NCBI GenBank assembly: GCA_030646295.1
Contig: JAUSND010000019.1
Location: forward strand, 62,001 to 126,000
Source of the DNA: Moraxellaceae bacterium
GTDB lineage: Bacteria > Pseudomonadota > Gammaproteobacteria > Pseudomonadales > Moraxellaceae
DNA length: 64,000 bases
Reading direction: 5' to 3'
The notes under the pieces are model-generated. The model did not search any database, was not told the origin of the DNA, and saw only the letters and a list, made by a program, of their open reading frames with translations. Position 1 is the stretch's first letter, and the number at the start of each line of letters is the position of its first letter. Made by a program: the position numbers and the translations under genes. Shown here in pieces: positions 15,694 through 26,384 of the stretch.

Positions 15694-17121
15694 ATGTCAG
15701 CACAATCAGGCAAGACCGGGTCGGGAACTCCTGCAAAGCAGGGTCCGGTGATCCAGGATTGGCGCCCGGAAGACAGCGCATTCTGGGAGTCGACCGGCAA
15801 GAAAATTGCGGCACGCAATCTCTGGATATCAATTCCGAATCTGCTTCTGGCATTCTCGGTGTGGATGGTCTGGTCAATGGTGACGGTGAAACTGAACGAT
15901 ATCGGCTTCAATTTCACCAAGGATCAGCTGTTCATGCTGACTGCACTGCCACCACTGGCAGGGGCAACCTTGCGTATTTTCTACTCGTTCATGATTCCGA
16001 TTGTCGGTGGCCGGCGCTGGACGGCCATTACCACGGCATCGCTGATCATTCCGGCAGTGTGGATGGGGTTTGCCGTACAGAATCCTGAAACGTCCTACGG
16101 CACTTTCGTGCTGATTGCGTTGCTGTGCGGTTTCGGTGGCGGCAACTTCAGTTCGTCCATGTCGAATATCTCGTTCTTTTATCCGAAGGCACAGCAGGGT
16201 ACGGCTCTTGGCCTGAATGCCGGGCTGGGTAATCTGGGTGTATCGGTCATGCAGTTCCTGGTGCCGCTGGTCATTACCATGGGTGTTTTCGGTGCCATGG
16301 GTGGCGAGCCGCAGACACTGATGAAAGATGGTGTCGAGCAGAAAGTCTGGATGCAGAATGCCGGCTTTGTCTGGGTACCGTTCCTGGTCGTGTGCCTGCT
16401 GGCAGCATGGTTCGGCATGAATGACCTCGCCACGGCGCGCAGTTCGTTCAAGGATCAGTCCGTGATTTTTGGCCAGAAGCATACCTGGCTGATGTGCTGG
16501 CTTTACATTGGCACCTTCGGTTCCTTCATCGGTTTTTCTGCCGGTTTTGCCATGCTGATGAAGACACAGTTCCCTGGCATTGACCCGATGAAGTTTGCGT
16601 TCCTCGGCCCGCTGGTTGGTGCCGTGATTCGTCCGGTGGGTGGCTGGCTCTCCGACAAGATTGGTGGCGCCAAGGTGACGTTCTGGAACTTCATCGTGAT
16701 GGCGGCAGCTGTTTTCGGGGTGCTGAACTTCCTGCCCAACAATGGCGGGGCAGGTAACTTCTGGGGCTTCTTTGCGATGTTCATGGTGCTTTTTGTCACC
16801 ACCGGCATTGGCAACGGCTCTACCTTCCGCATGATTCCCGTCATCTTCCGAACCCAGAATGATCGCGCCAATGCCGGCAAAGGCAAGGATGCACTGGACG
16901 CTTCCGTCAGGAAGTCGCAGATGGAATCGGCGGCCGTGCTCGGCTTCTCCGGGGCCATCGGTGCTTACGGCGGGTTCTTCATTCCCAAGTCGTTTGGTAC
17001 CTCCATGGCGCTGACAGGCGGTCCCCAGGCTGCGCTTTACGTGTTCATCGCATTTTACGTGAGCTGCATCTTTGTCACCTGGTGGTGGTATGCCCGCAAG
17101 AATGCCGAGATGCCCTGCTGA
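15694..17121 (+). CDS. narK2: nitrate/nitrite transporter NarK2 (MFS)
   Basis: This 475-residue MFS transporter has the longer NarK2-type N-terminal cytoplasmic segment (about 45 residues before TM1). Two glycine-rich nitrate signatures are seen: LCGFGGGNFSSSMSNISFF, followed by GLNAGLGNLGVSV, and GAIGAYGGFFIP near the C-terminus. NarK2 types are thought to act mainly as nitrate/nitrite antiporters. The narK1-narK2 pair ahead of narGHJI is the Pseudomonas arrangement. Confidence 0.92.
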   Translation: MSAQSGKTGSGTPAKQGPVIQDWRPEDSAFWESTGKKIAARNLWISIPNLLLAFSVWMVWSMVTVKLNDIGFNFTKDQLFMLTALPPLAGATLRIFYSFMIPIVGGRRWTAITTASLIIPAVWMGFAVQNPETSYGTFVLIALLCGFGGGNFSSSMSNISFFYPKAQQGTALGLNAGLGNLGVSVMQFLVPLVITMGVFGAMGGEPQTLMKDGVEQKVWMQNAGFVWVPFLVVCLLAAWFGMNDLATARSSFKDQSVIFGQKHTWLMCWLYIGTFGSFIGFSAGFAMLMKTQFPGIDPMKFAFLGPLVGAVIRPVGGWLSDKIGGAKVTFWNFIVMAAAVFGVLNFLPNNGGAGNFWGFFAMFMVLFVTTGIGNGSTFRMIPVIFRTQNDRANAGKGKDALDASVRKSQMESAAVLGFSGAIGAYGGFFIPKSFGTSMALTGGPQAALYVFIAFYVSCIFVTWWWYARKNAEMPC

Positions 17122-17152
17122 TTCCCGATATTTGAACTAAGGTTTTGCGACA

Positions 17153-17174
17153 GGACGGGGTTAGCTCCCCGTCC
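17153..17174 (+). other. intercistronic stem-loop before narG
   Basis: A perfect 8-bp stem (ggacgggg/ccccgtcc) with a 6-base loop lies in the 73-base gap between narK2 and narG, just before the narG ribosome binding site. It lacks a T tract, so it is not a classic terminator. It may stabilise or process the narGHJI message. Confidence 0.55.
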
Positions 17175-17194
17175 CAGCCAAAGAGGAAAGAACG

Positions 17195-20100
17195 ATGAGC
17201 CATCTGCTTGATCAATTGCGCTTCTTCAAACGGAAGCAGGGCGAGTTTGCCGACGGTCACGGTGAAACCCGCAATGAATCCCGTGACTGGGAAAATGTCT
17301 ACCGTGCCCGCTGGCAATACGACAAGATTGTGCGGTCCACTCATGGGGTGAACTGCACGGGTTCATGCTCGTGGAAGATTTATGTCAAAAACGGGTTGAT
17401 CACCTGGGAAACCCAGCAGACCGATTACCCGCGTACCCGTCCGGATCTGCCCAATCACGAACCGCGCGGCTGCCCGCGTGGCGCCAGCTACAGCTGGTAT
17501 ATCTATAGCGCCAATCGCCTGAAGTATCCGAAGGTGCGCAAGCCGCTGCTCAAGCTGTGGCGTGAAGCGCGTGCCCGCATGTCGCCGGTGGAGGCATGGA
17601 AAAGCATTGTGGAAGACAAGGCCAAGGCCGAGTCCTACAAGAGCAAGCGTGGTCTTGGCGGCTTTGTGCGGTCGAGCTGGGATGAAGTCAACGAAATCAT
17701 CGCCGCCGCCAACGTCTACACGGTCAAGCAGTATGGTCCGGACCGCGTCATCGGCTTCTCGCCGATTCCTGCCATGTCCATGGTCAGCTACGCTGCGGGT
17801 TCGCGTTACCTGTCCATGATTGGTGGTGTGTGCCTGAGCTTCTACGACTGGTATTGCGATTTGCCGCCGGCATCACCGATGGTGTGGGGCGAGCAGACCG
17901 ACGTGCCGGAATCGGCCGACTGGTACAACTCCAACTACATCATTGCCTGGGGCTCCAATGTGCCGCAGACGCGTACCCCTGACGCACACTTCTTCACGGA
18001 AGTCCGCTACAAGGGTGCCAAGACCGTTTCGATTACGCCGGACTATTCCGAAGTCGCCAAGCTTACCGATCTCTGGCTGAACCCGACGCAGGGTACTGAT
18101 GCTGCGCTCGCCCAGGCCTTCAATCATGTGATCTTCAAGGAGTTCCATCTCGATAATCCGAGTGCGTACTTCACCGATTACGTGCGTCGCTACTCTGACT
18201 TCCCGATGCTGGTGCTGCTGGAAGAAAAAGGCGAGGGTTATCAGCCGACCCGTTTCCTGCGCGCCTCCGATCTCGCCGACAACCTTGGCCAGGGCAACAA
18301 TCCCGAGTGGAAGACCATCGCACTGGACAGCAAGTCGGGCCAGCTTGTGTCGCCGCTTGGCTCCATCGGCTATCGCTGGGGCGAATCGGGCAAGTGGAAT
18401 ATCGAAGCCCGCGAGGGTGGTGAAGGTCGTGAAACCGAGTTGCAACTTTCGCTGATCGATGGTCCTGAAAATGCCGTTGAAGTGGCCTTCCCCTATTTTG
18501 GCGGCCAGCTGCACGATCACTTCCAGCATGTTGAAGGTGAGGAAATCCAGTACCGTCGCGTGCCGAGCCGCGCCCTGACGCTGGCGGATGGTCGCAAGGT
18601 ACATGTGGCTACCGTGTACGATCTCCATGCCGCCGGTCTGGCGATTGATCGCGGCCTCGGCGGCAAGAATGTTGCCAAAGACTACAACGATGCCACCGTA
18701 CCGGGCACACCCGCCTGGCAGGAAAAGATCACCGGTGTCAGCCGTGAAAAGGCGATTCGTGTAGCGCGTGAGTTTGCCGACAACGCCGACAAGACACGCG
18801 GCAAGTCCATGATCATCGTCGGTGCGGCGATGAATCACTGGTACCACATGGACATGAATTACCGTGGCCTCATCAACATGTTGATGATGTGTGGTTGCGT
18901 GGGACAGTCCGGTGGTGGCTGGGCGCATTATGTTGGCCAGGAAAAGCTGCGTCCGCAGTGTGGCTGGCTGCCGCTGGCCTTCGGCCTGGACTGGAGCCGT
19001 CCGCCACGCCAGATGAACGGCACCAGCTTCTTCTACAACCACTCCTCGCAGTGGCGTCACGAGAAGATGAGCGTGCACGAGATTCTCTCGCCGCTCGCCG
19101 ACAAGGAAAAATTCCCCGAGCACATGCTCGACTACAACATTCGTGCCGAACGCGCCGGCTGGTTGCCAAGTGCACCGCAGCTCAATCGCAATCCACTGCA
19201 AATCTGCCGTGAAGCCGCCGAAAAAGGCATGTCACCCAAGGATTATGTGGTGCAGTCTCTGAAGGATGGTTCGATCAAGTTTGCCTGCGAACAGCCGGAC
19301 AATCCTGCCAACTTCCCGCGCAACATGTTCATCTGGCGTTCCAACCTGCTCGGTTCCTCCGGCAAGGGTCATGAGTACATGCTCAAGTACCTGCTCGGCA
19401 CGCCGCGTCATGGCGTGATGAACGAGGACTGCGGCAAGCGCGGCGGCCTGATACCCAAGGAAGCCGAATGGGTCGACGAGGGTGCCATCGGCAAGCTGGA
19501 TCTGGTGACCACGCTCGACTTCCGCATGTCATCGACCTGTGTGTACTCGGACATCGTGTTGCCGACGGCCACCTGGTACGAAAAGGACGACATGAATACG
19601 TCCGACATGCACCCCTTCATTCACCCGCTCTCGGCGGCGATTGACCCGGCGTGGGAATCCCGTTCCGACTGGGATATCTACAAGGGCATTGCCAAGAAAT
19701 TCTCGGAAATCTCCAACGGAGTGCTGGGCGTCGAGCAGGATCTGGTGACGGTGCCGTTGCTGCATGACAGCGTCGGCGAACTGGCCCAGCCCTTCGGTGG
19801 CACCGACTGGAAGAGTGACGGTGTTGATCCGGTACCGGGAAAGAATGCGCCGAACATGGTGGTGGTGGAGCGCGACTACCCGAACATCTACAAGAAGTTC
19901 ACCTCGCTCGGTCCATTGCTGGAAAAAAATGGCAATGGTGGCAAGGGCATCAACTGGAATACCGAGGATGAAGTGAAGTTCCTCGGCCAGCTGAATCATC
20001 AGGTGCTGGAGCCGGGCGTCAGCGAAGGCCGTCCGCGTATCGAGTCAGCCATTGATGCGGCCGAAGTGATTCTCTCGCTGGCACCGGAAACCAACGGCCA

Positions 20101-20959
20101 TGTCGCCGTGAAGGCCTGGGAAGCGCTGTCCAAGTTCACTGGTCGTGATCACTCGCATCTGGCGGTTGGCAAGGAGCACGAGTCGATCCGGTTCCGTGAC
20201 ATCCAGGCGCAGCCGCGCAAGATCATTTCCAGCCCTACCTGGTCAGGTCTGGAAGACGAGCATGTCAGCTACAACGCCGGCTACACCAATGTGCACGAGA
20301 TGATTCCGTGGCGCACCATCACCGGCCGTCAGCAGTTTTATCAGGATCATCCCTGGATGCAGGCGTTTGGCGAGCAGCTGATGAGCTACCGTCCGCCGAT
20401 CAATACCCGCACGACTGAATACGTGAAGGGCAAGAAGAGCAACGGCAATACCGAGATCGTGCTGAACTGGATCACGCCGCACCAGAAGTGGGGTATCCAC
20501 AGCACCTATTCCGACAACCTGATCATGCTGACGCTGAGCCGTGGCGGACCCATTGTGTGGATGTCCGAAGTGGATGCGAAGAAGGCCGGTATCGAGGATA
20601 ACGACTGGATCGAGTGCTTCAACGCCAACGGTGCACTGGTGGCCCGTGCGGTGGTGTCGCAACGTGTGAAAGAGGGCATGGTGATGATGTATCACGCCCA
20701 GGAACGCATCGTGAACATGCCGGGCAGCGAAATGACCGGCACCCGCGGCGGCCATCACAACTCGGTAACGCGTGTGGTGATGAAGCCGACACACATGATT
20801 GGCGGTTATGCCCAGCAAGCATGGGGATTCAACTACTACGGTACGGTGGGGTGTAACCGCGACGAGTTTGTCGTGGTGCGCAAAATGAAGAAGGTTGACT
20901 GGCTTGACGGGTCCGATACGGACGCGTTGCCACAGCCCCTGCCGCAGAATATTGATTAA
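17195..20959 (+). CDS. narG: respiratory nitrate reductase alpha subunit NarG
   Basis: This is the 1254-residue catalytic subunit, reducing nitrate to nitrite at a bis-MGD molybdenum centre on the cytoplasmic side. The FS0 [4Fe-4S] ligands His50, Cys54, Cys58 and Cys93 are in place (THGVNCTGSCSW, EPRGCPRG). The Mo ligand corresponding to Asp222 of E. coli is at exactly position 222 (YDWYCDLP). The N-terminus keeps the vestigial twin-arginine-like sequence (FFKRKQGEFADGHG). It is followed 11 bases later by narH. The product depends on the mob/moa/moe genes of this window. Confidence 0.97.
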   Translation: MSHLLDQLRFFKRKQGEFADGHGETRNESRDWENVYRARWQYDKIVRSTHGVNCTGSCSWKIYVKNGLITWETQQTDYPRTRPDLPNHEPRGCPRGASYSWYIYSANRLKYPKVRKPLLKLWREARARMSPVEAWKSIVEDKAKAESYKSKRGLGGFVRSSWDEVNEIIAAANVYTVKQYGPDRVIGFSPIPAMSMVSYAAGSRYLSMIGGVCLSFYDWYCDLPPASPMVWGEQTDVPESADWYNSNYIIAWGSNVPQTRTPDAHFFTEVRYKGAKTVSITPDYSEVAKLTDLWLNPTQGTDAALAQAFNHVIFKEFHLDNPSAYFTDYVRRYSDFPMLVLLEEKGEGYQPTRFLRASDLADNLGQGNNPEWKTIALDSKSGQLVSPLGSIGYRWGESGKWNIEAREGGEGRETELQLSLIDGPENAVEVAFPYFGGQLHDHFQHVEGEEIQYRRVPSRALTLADGRKVHVATVYDLHAAGLAIDRGLGGKNVAKDYNDATVPGTPAWQEKITGVSREKAIRVAREFADNADKTRGKSMIIVGAAMNHWYHMDMNYRGLINMLMMCGCVGQSGGGWAHYVGQEKLRPQCGWLPLAFGLDWSRPPRQMNGTSFFYNHSSQWRHEKMSVHEILSPLADKEKFPEHMLDYNIRAERAGWLPSAPQLNRNPLQICREAAEKGMSPKDYVVQSLKDGSIKFACEQPDNPANFPRNMFIWRSNLLGSSGKGHEYMLKYLLGTPRHGVMNEDCGKRGGLIPKEAEWVDEGAIGKLDLVTTLDFRMSSTCVYSDIVLPTATWYEKDDMNTSDMHPFIHPLSAAIDPAWESRSDWDIYKGIAKKFSEISNGVLGVEQDLVTVPLLHDSVGELAQPFGGTDWKSDGVDPVPGKNAPNMVVVERDYPNIYKKFTSLGPLLEKNGNGGKGINWNTEDEVKFLGQLNHQVLEPGVSEGRPRIESAIDAAEVILSLAPETNGHVAVKAWEALSKFTGRDHSHLAVGKEHESIRFRDIQAQPRKIISSPTWSGLEDEHVSYNAGYTNVHEMIPWRTITGRQQFYQDHPWMQAFGEQLMSYRPPINTRTTEYVKGKKSNGNTEIVLNWITPHQKWGIHSTYSDNLIMLTLSRGGPIVWMSEVDAKKAGIEDNDWIECFNANGALVARAVVSQRVKEGMVMMYHAQERIVNMPGSEMTGTRGGHHNSVTRVVMKPTHMIGGYAQQAWGFNYYGTVGCNRDEFVVVRKMKKVDWLDGSDTDALPQPLPQNID

Positions 20960-20970
20960 GGAGTGACGCC

Positions 20971-22509
<1,539 letters not shown>

Positions 22510-22511
22510 TC

Positions 22512-23249
22512 ATGCAGATTCTCAAGGTGATTTCCCTGTTGCTGGATTATCCGGATGAGGCCTTGCAGGCCGGCAAGGCAGAACTCGCGGCGGCCATTGC
22601 GGCCGCCCGCGAAATCTCGCCGGTGCAGCGCGAGGCGCTGCAGACCCTGCTGGATCGTCTGGCAGATAACGATCTGCTGGATGTGCAGGAGGCGTACACC
22701 GAGCTGTTCGAGCGCGGCCGCTCCCTGTCACTGCTGCTGTTCGAGCATGTGCATGGTGAGTCGCGTGATCGCGGTCAGGCCATGGTTGACCTGATGGCAC
22801 AGTATGAAGAAGCCGGCTTTGCCATCGGTGTGAAGGAGCTGCCGGATTACATCCCTCTGTATCTGGAGTATCTCGCCAGTCGTGAGGACATCGAGGCGCG
22901 CGAAGGCCTGTCCGATGTGCAGCACCTGCTGGCGCTGCTGGCGGCCCGCATGGATGAACGCGAGTGCGATTACGCGGCGTGCTTCCGTGCCCTGCTGCAG
23001 ATTGCCGGTGCCGAGCCACAGGATGCCGTCGCCGGTGTGCGCGAGCAGGTGTCAGCGGAAACGCGTGACGACAGTCTCGAGGCACTCGATGCCGAGTGGG
23101 AAGAAGAAACCATCACTTTCCTCAATGGCGACCAGAACAGCAGCTGTGGCACCTCCGCAGGCGGCAAGGGCAAGGCCCGTGAAGACGTAGCGGTGCCGGT
23201 GCACTGGGTGGATTTCAAGCAATCGGCTGCGCCGGCAGGCAAGGCCTAG
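22512..23249 (+). CDS. narJ: nitrate reductase assembly chaperone NarJ
   Basis: NarJ binds the NarG N-terminus and holds the enzyme until the Mo cofactor is inserted; it is not part of the final complex. The 245-residue protein shows the TorD/NarJ-family block LFEHVHGESRDRGQAMVDL and the helix-rich KELPDYIPLYLEYLA. The start at 22512 is preceded by GGAGG at good spacing; a GTG at 22506 overlaps narH. Confidence 0.94.
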   Translation: MQILKVISLLLDYPDEALQAGKAELAAAIAAAREISPVQREALQTLLDRLADNDLLDVQEAYTELFERGRSLSLLLFEHVHGESRDRGQAMVDLMAQYEEAGFAIGVKELPDYIPLYLEYLASREDIEAREGLSDVQHLLALLAARMDERECDYAACFRALLQIAGAEPQDAVAGVREQVSAETRDDSLEALDAEWEEETITFLNGDQNSSCGTSAGGKGKAREDVAVPVHWVDFKQSAAPAGKA

Positions 23250-23259
23250 GAGACTGATC

Positions 23260-23940
23260 ATGTCGAATCTTAATTTCATGCTGTTCGGGGTTTACCCCTA
23301 TGTGGCGCTCGCCATCTGCCTGATTGGCAGCTGGGCGCGTTTTGACCTGTCCCAGTACACCTGGAAAACCGGCTCCAGCCAGATGCTCAGCAACAAGGGC
23401 ATGCGGGTGGCGAGCAACATGTTCCATGTCGGCATCCTGTTCATTCTGGCCGGTCACTTTGTCGGTCTGCTGACACCGCATGCGGTGTATCACCATGTCA
23501 TCAGCACCGAGAACAAGCAGTTGCTGGCCATGGTGTCGGGTGGCGTCTTCGGGGTGATCTGCCTTGTCGGTCTGCTCATGCTGATCGTGCGCCGCATGAC
23601 GGACCCTAGGGTGCGGGCCAGTTCCAGTGCGTCGGACATCCTGATCCTCTGGGTGTTGCTGGCACAGCTGTGCCTGGGGCTGCTGACGATCGTGGCTTCC
23701 ACGCAACATCTGGACGGGTCGGTCATGGTCATGCTCGGTAACTGGGCACAGCATCTGGTGATCCTGCAACCCACCGTTGCCGCCGAGTCGATTGCGCCGG
23801 TCGGCCTGGTGTACAAGCTGCATGTGTTCCTCGGGCTGACCCTGTTTGTGCTGTTCCCCTTTACCCGTCTGGTGCACATGGTCAGTGCCCCGGTATGGTA
23901 TCTGGGCCGCCGTTACCAGATCGTGCGCCAGAAGGCCTGA
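23260..23940 (+). CDS. narI: respiratory nitrate reductase gamma subunit NarI
   Basis: This 226-residue membrane cytochrome b oxidises quinol at the periplasmic side and passes electrons to NarH. Five hydrophobic segments are seen, with histidines suited to two b haems (for example NMFHVGILFILAGHFVG in TM2 and KLHVFLGLTLFVLFPFTRLVH near the C-terminus). It lies 10 bases after narJ. Confidence 0.95.
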   Translation: MSNLNFMLFGVYPYVALAICLIGSWARFDLSQYTWKTGSSQMLSNKGMRVASNMFHVGILFILAGHFVGLLTPHAVYHHVISTENKQLLAMVSGGVFGVICLVGLLMLIVRRMTDPRVRASSSASDILILWVLLAQLCLGLLTIVASTQHLDGSVMVMLGNWAQHLVILQPTVAAESIAPVGLVYKLHVFLGLTLFVLFPFTRLVHMVSAPVWYLGRRYQIVRQKA

Positions 23941-23968
23941 TTGCGGACCGTGTCTGCAGGAGATACCC

Positions 23969-24784
23969 ATGAGCAGTTCTGCATCAATCATCGCCACCAG
24001 TGAGCAGGAATGGCCGCATATCCGTGTGAACGGGGTTGCGCTGGAGCAGGAAGCCATTGCCCTTGAAATGCAGTATCACCCGGCCGACAGCCGGCAAGAG
24101 GCCGTCTTTCTGGCCGCACAGGCGCTGGTGATCCGCCGGCTACTGCAGCAACGGATTGCCGAGCTGGGGATCAAGGTTGCACCAGTTGCGGGCGAAACGG
24201 ATGAGGAGGCGGAAATTCGCACCCTTATCGAGCAGGAAATTGACCTGCCCCAGACTGATGCGGCGAGCGTGAAACATTTTTTTGAGAGCAATCCTGAGCG
24301 TTTCATGTCGCCGCCACTGGTGGCTGCCCGTCACATCCTGCTGGCGGCGGCGCCCGATGATCTGGTCGAGCGCAGTGAGCAGCGTGAGGCGGCCGAAGCC
24401 CTGATTGTCAGGTTGCAGCAGGGTGAAGACTTTGCGGCACTGGCCACGGCACACTCTGCATGCCCCTCCAGGGCCCAAGGCGGGGCGTTGGGGCAGATCA
24501 GCAAGGGTCAGACGGTGCCGGAGTTTGAACGCCAGCTACTGCGTCTGCCGCTCGGTCTGGCCTTGCAGCCCATCGAGTCACGCTACGGCTTTCACGTCGT
24601 GCAGGTGGATTTGCGGGTGGAAGGAGAGGCGCTGCCGTTTGCCGTGGTAGAGAATCGTATCCGTGCCGAACTCGGGCAACGGGTCTGGCACAAGGCAGTG
24701 GTACAGTATTTGCAAACGCTGGTCGGTGCTGCTCGTATTGAGGGCATCGAACTGCAAGGGGCCACCTCGCCCCTTCTGCAGTAG
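23969..24784 (+). CDS. PpiC-type peptidyl-prolyl isomerase of the nar operon
   Basis: This 271-residue protein has a parvulin domain at about residues 115-215 (AARHILLAA ... GEDFAALATAHSACPSRAQGG ... YGFHVVQVD). A helical N-terminal region (about 1-110) resembles NifM-like proteins. There is no clear signal peptide, so it probably acts in the cytoplasm, likely in folding the nitrate reductase or its partners. The same gene follows narI in Pseudomonas, before moaA. The start at 23969 follows AGGAG. Confidence 0.88.
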   Translation: MSSSASIIATSEQEWPHIRVNGVALEQEAIALEMQYHPADSRQEAVFLAAQALVIRRLLQQRIAELGIKVAPVAGETDEEAEIRTLIEQEIDLPQTDAASVKHFFESNPERFMSPPLVAARHILLAAAPDDLVERSEQREAAEALIVRLQQGEDFAALATAHSACPSRAQGGALGQISKGQTVPEFERQLLRLPLGLALQPIESRYGFHVVQVDLRVEGEALPFAVVENRIRAELGQRVWHKAVVQYLQTLVGAARIEGIELQGATSPLLQ

Positions 24785-24817
24785 GCGGAAACCGTTTCTC
24801 ACAAGGAAAGCACCGTC

Positions 24818-25813
24818 ATGAGCAACGCCGTGTTACTGGATGGGCAGGGTCGTCGGGTAGATTACCTGCGCCTGTCCGTGACAGATCGCTGCGATTTCCG
24901 CTGTGTGTACTGCATGGCGGAAGACATGACTTTTTTGCCCCGCGATCAGGTGTTGTCACTCGAGGAAATCCATCGGGTGGCGCGCCTGTTTGTTGGTCTG
25001 GGTGTCAGGAAAATCCGGTTGACCGGTGGCGAACCCCTTGTCCGCAAAGGCATTGTTGACCTGTGCGAGCGCATAGCGGCCTTGCCTGGCCTGGATGAGC
25101 TGGTCATGACCAGCAATGGCTCACAACTGGGCAAGCTGGCCCGCCCGCTGGCGGAGGCTGGCGTCAAGCGCCTGAATATCTCCCTCGACAGCCTGAATCC
25201 CCTCAAGTTTCGCACCATTACCCGTACCGGCGACCTGAACCAGGTGCTGGCCGGGATTGAGGCCGCCCGTGCTGCCGGCTTTGAGCGTATCAAGCTCAAC
25301 AGCGTCATCATGAAGGGCCGCAATGATGACGAGGTCAATGCGCTGGTGGACTTTGCCATTGCGCGTGCAATCGACATCAGCTTTATCGAGGAAATGCCGC
25401 TTGGCCATGTCGGTCGTTCCCGCGGCGAAGCATTCTTTTCCAGCGACGAAGTACGCGCGCAGATTGCGCAACGCCACGCTCTGGGTGATAGCGAAGAAAG
25501 CAGTGGTGGTCCTGCACGCTATGTGCGCCTGCTCCAGCACCCGCATACCCGCATCGGCTTTATTTCTCCCCACAGCCATAATTTCTGCAGTACCTGCAAT
25601 CGTGTACGCCTGACCGCAGAAGGCCGGTTGCTGCTGTGCCTCGGTCATGAAAATTCGCTGGATATGCGCAGTCTGCTGCGTCGCCATCCCGACAGTGATG
25701 CACCGCTGCTGGATGCCATTCAGGCTGGTCTGCAGCACAAGCCGGCCCGCCACGAGTTTTCACAGCAGGGCGAGGTTCAGGTTGTGCGCTTCATGAATGC
25801 CAGCGGCGGCTGA
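24818..25813 (+). CDS. moaA: GTP 3',8-cyclase MoaA
   Basis: This radical-SAM enzyme starts molybdopterin synthesis from GTP. At 331 residues it is of normal length. The N-terminal cluster CDFRCVYC gives Cys25, 29 and 32, and the C-terminal cluster has Cys257, Cys260 and Cys274 ([11 protein letters not shown] ... LLCLGH). The last residues are GG, as needed for activity. [11 protein letters not shown] is the SAM-binding GGEP motif. It is the last gene of the nar operon, ensuring cofactor supply with nitrate reductase. Confidence 0.96.
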   Translation: MSNAVLLDGQGRRVDYLRLSVTDRCDFRCVYCMAEDMTFLPRDQVLSLEEIHRVARLFVGLGVRKIRLTGGEPLVRKGIVDLCERIAALPGLDELVMTSNGSQLGKLARPLAEAGVKRLNISLDSLNPLKFRTITRTGDLNQVLAGIEAARAAGFERIKLNSVIMKGRNDDEVNALVDFAIARAIDISFIEEMPLGHVGRSRGEAFFSSDEVRAQIAQRHALGDSEESSGGPARYVRLLQHPHTRIGFISPHSHNFCSTCNRVRLTAEGRLLLCLGHENSLDMRSLLRRHPDSDAPLLDAIQAGLQHKPARHEFSQQGEVQVVRFMNASGG

Positions 25814-25875
25814 ATTATCCTTCAGCACTGTGCGGTTTCATTTTCTGAAAATATATCGTCACGGGCAGTCAGCGC

Positions 25876-25915
25876 TTGATCATCGTCATGGCGGCAGCAT
25901 GCTGCTGTCCATGAT
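25876..25915 (+). promoter_or_regulatory. candidate class II FNR/Dnr promoter for the ATP-cone gene
   Basis: The box TTGAT-CATC-GTCAT (25876-25889) matches one half perfectly and the other at 3 of 5. A -10 CATGAT (25910-25915, 4 of 6) is centred 30 bases downstream. Confidence 0.5.
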
Positions 25916-25968
25916 CGTAGCGGTATCAAAATAATTAAAATGACAGCCATCGTGCAGGGGGTGAAATC

Positions 25969-26328
25969 ATGAGGGGAGTTCCACATCCGTTGTGGTTGAA
26001 AAAAAACGATGGGCAACGGTTCGGTTTTGAACCGGTGAGGATACAGCGGGAGATTGAGGCGGCGGGTGAGGTGACGGGTGAATTCGGCGCAAGGATTGCC
26101 GAGGTTCTGGCCAATGCCGTGCTGGTGCAGCTGCCACAGACTGACTGTGTCAGGGCGGATCAGGTGCGCGAATGCATCGAGGTTGTCCTGATGGAGTCAG
26201 GGTATTTCCGTTCGGCCCGTACCTGCATCGTGTATCACGAGGTGTATGCCAGTCATGAGCATGACAAGGGCATTAATCCTGCTGTCATGTCGATGCATCG
26301 GTATCTGACGGCACATCTGGCCGTGTGA
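25969..26328 (+). CDS. stand-alone ATP-cone domain protein
   Basis: The 119-residue protein looks like a lone ATP-cone, the nucleotide-sensing domain normally found in NrdR or at the N-terminus of ribonucleotide reductases. It has a basic start (LKKNDGQRFGFEPVRIQREIEAAGEV). The middle (ECIEVVLMESGYFRSARTC) and the IVYHEVYASHEHD ending resemble the A-x-x-Y-I-x-Y-R part. No catalytic reductase domain follows. Stand-alone cones are common in low-oxygen gene clusters; their role is unknown, possibly sensing ATP/dATP. It is convergent with the Dnr-type regulator and has an FNR-like promoter. Confidence 0.65.
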   Translation: MRGVPHPLWLKKNDGQRFGFEPVRIQREIEAAGEVTGEFGARIAEVLANAVLVQLPQTDCVRADQVRECIEVVLMESGYFRSARTCIVYHEVYASHEHDKGINPAVMSMHRYLTAHLAV

Positions 26329-26384
26329 GATGTGTTCGTTGCATTCCTGATGCAACGGTGCCAGGAGTGTGCGGCGGTAGCGCG

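Noticed and set aside
17873-19201. 442-residue ORF antisense to narG
   Set aside because: narG is complete with all cofactor ligands; the antisense frame has no domain features.
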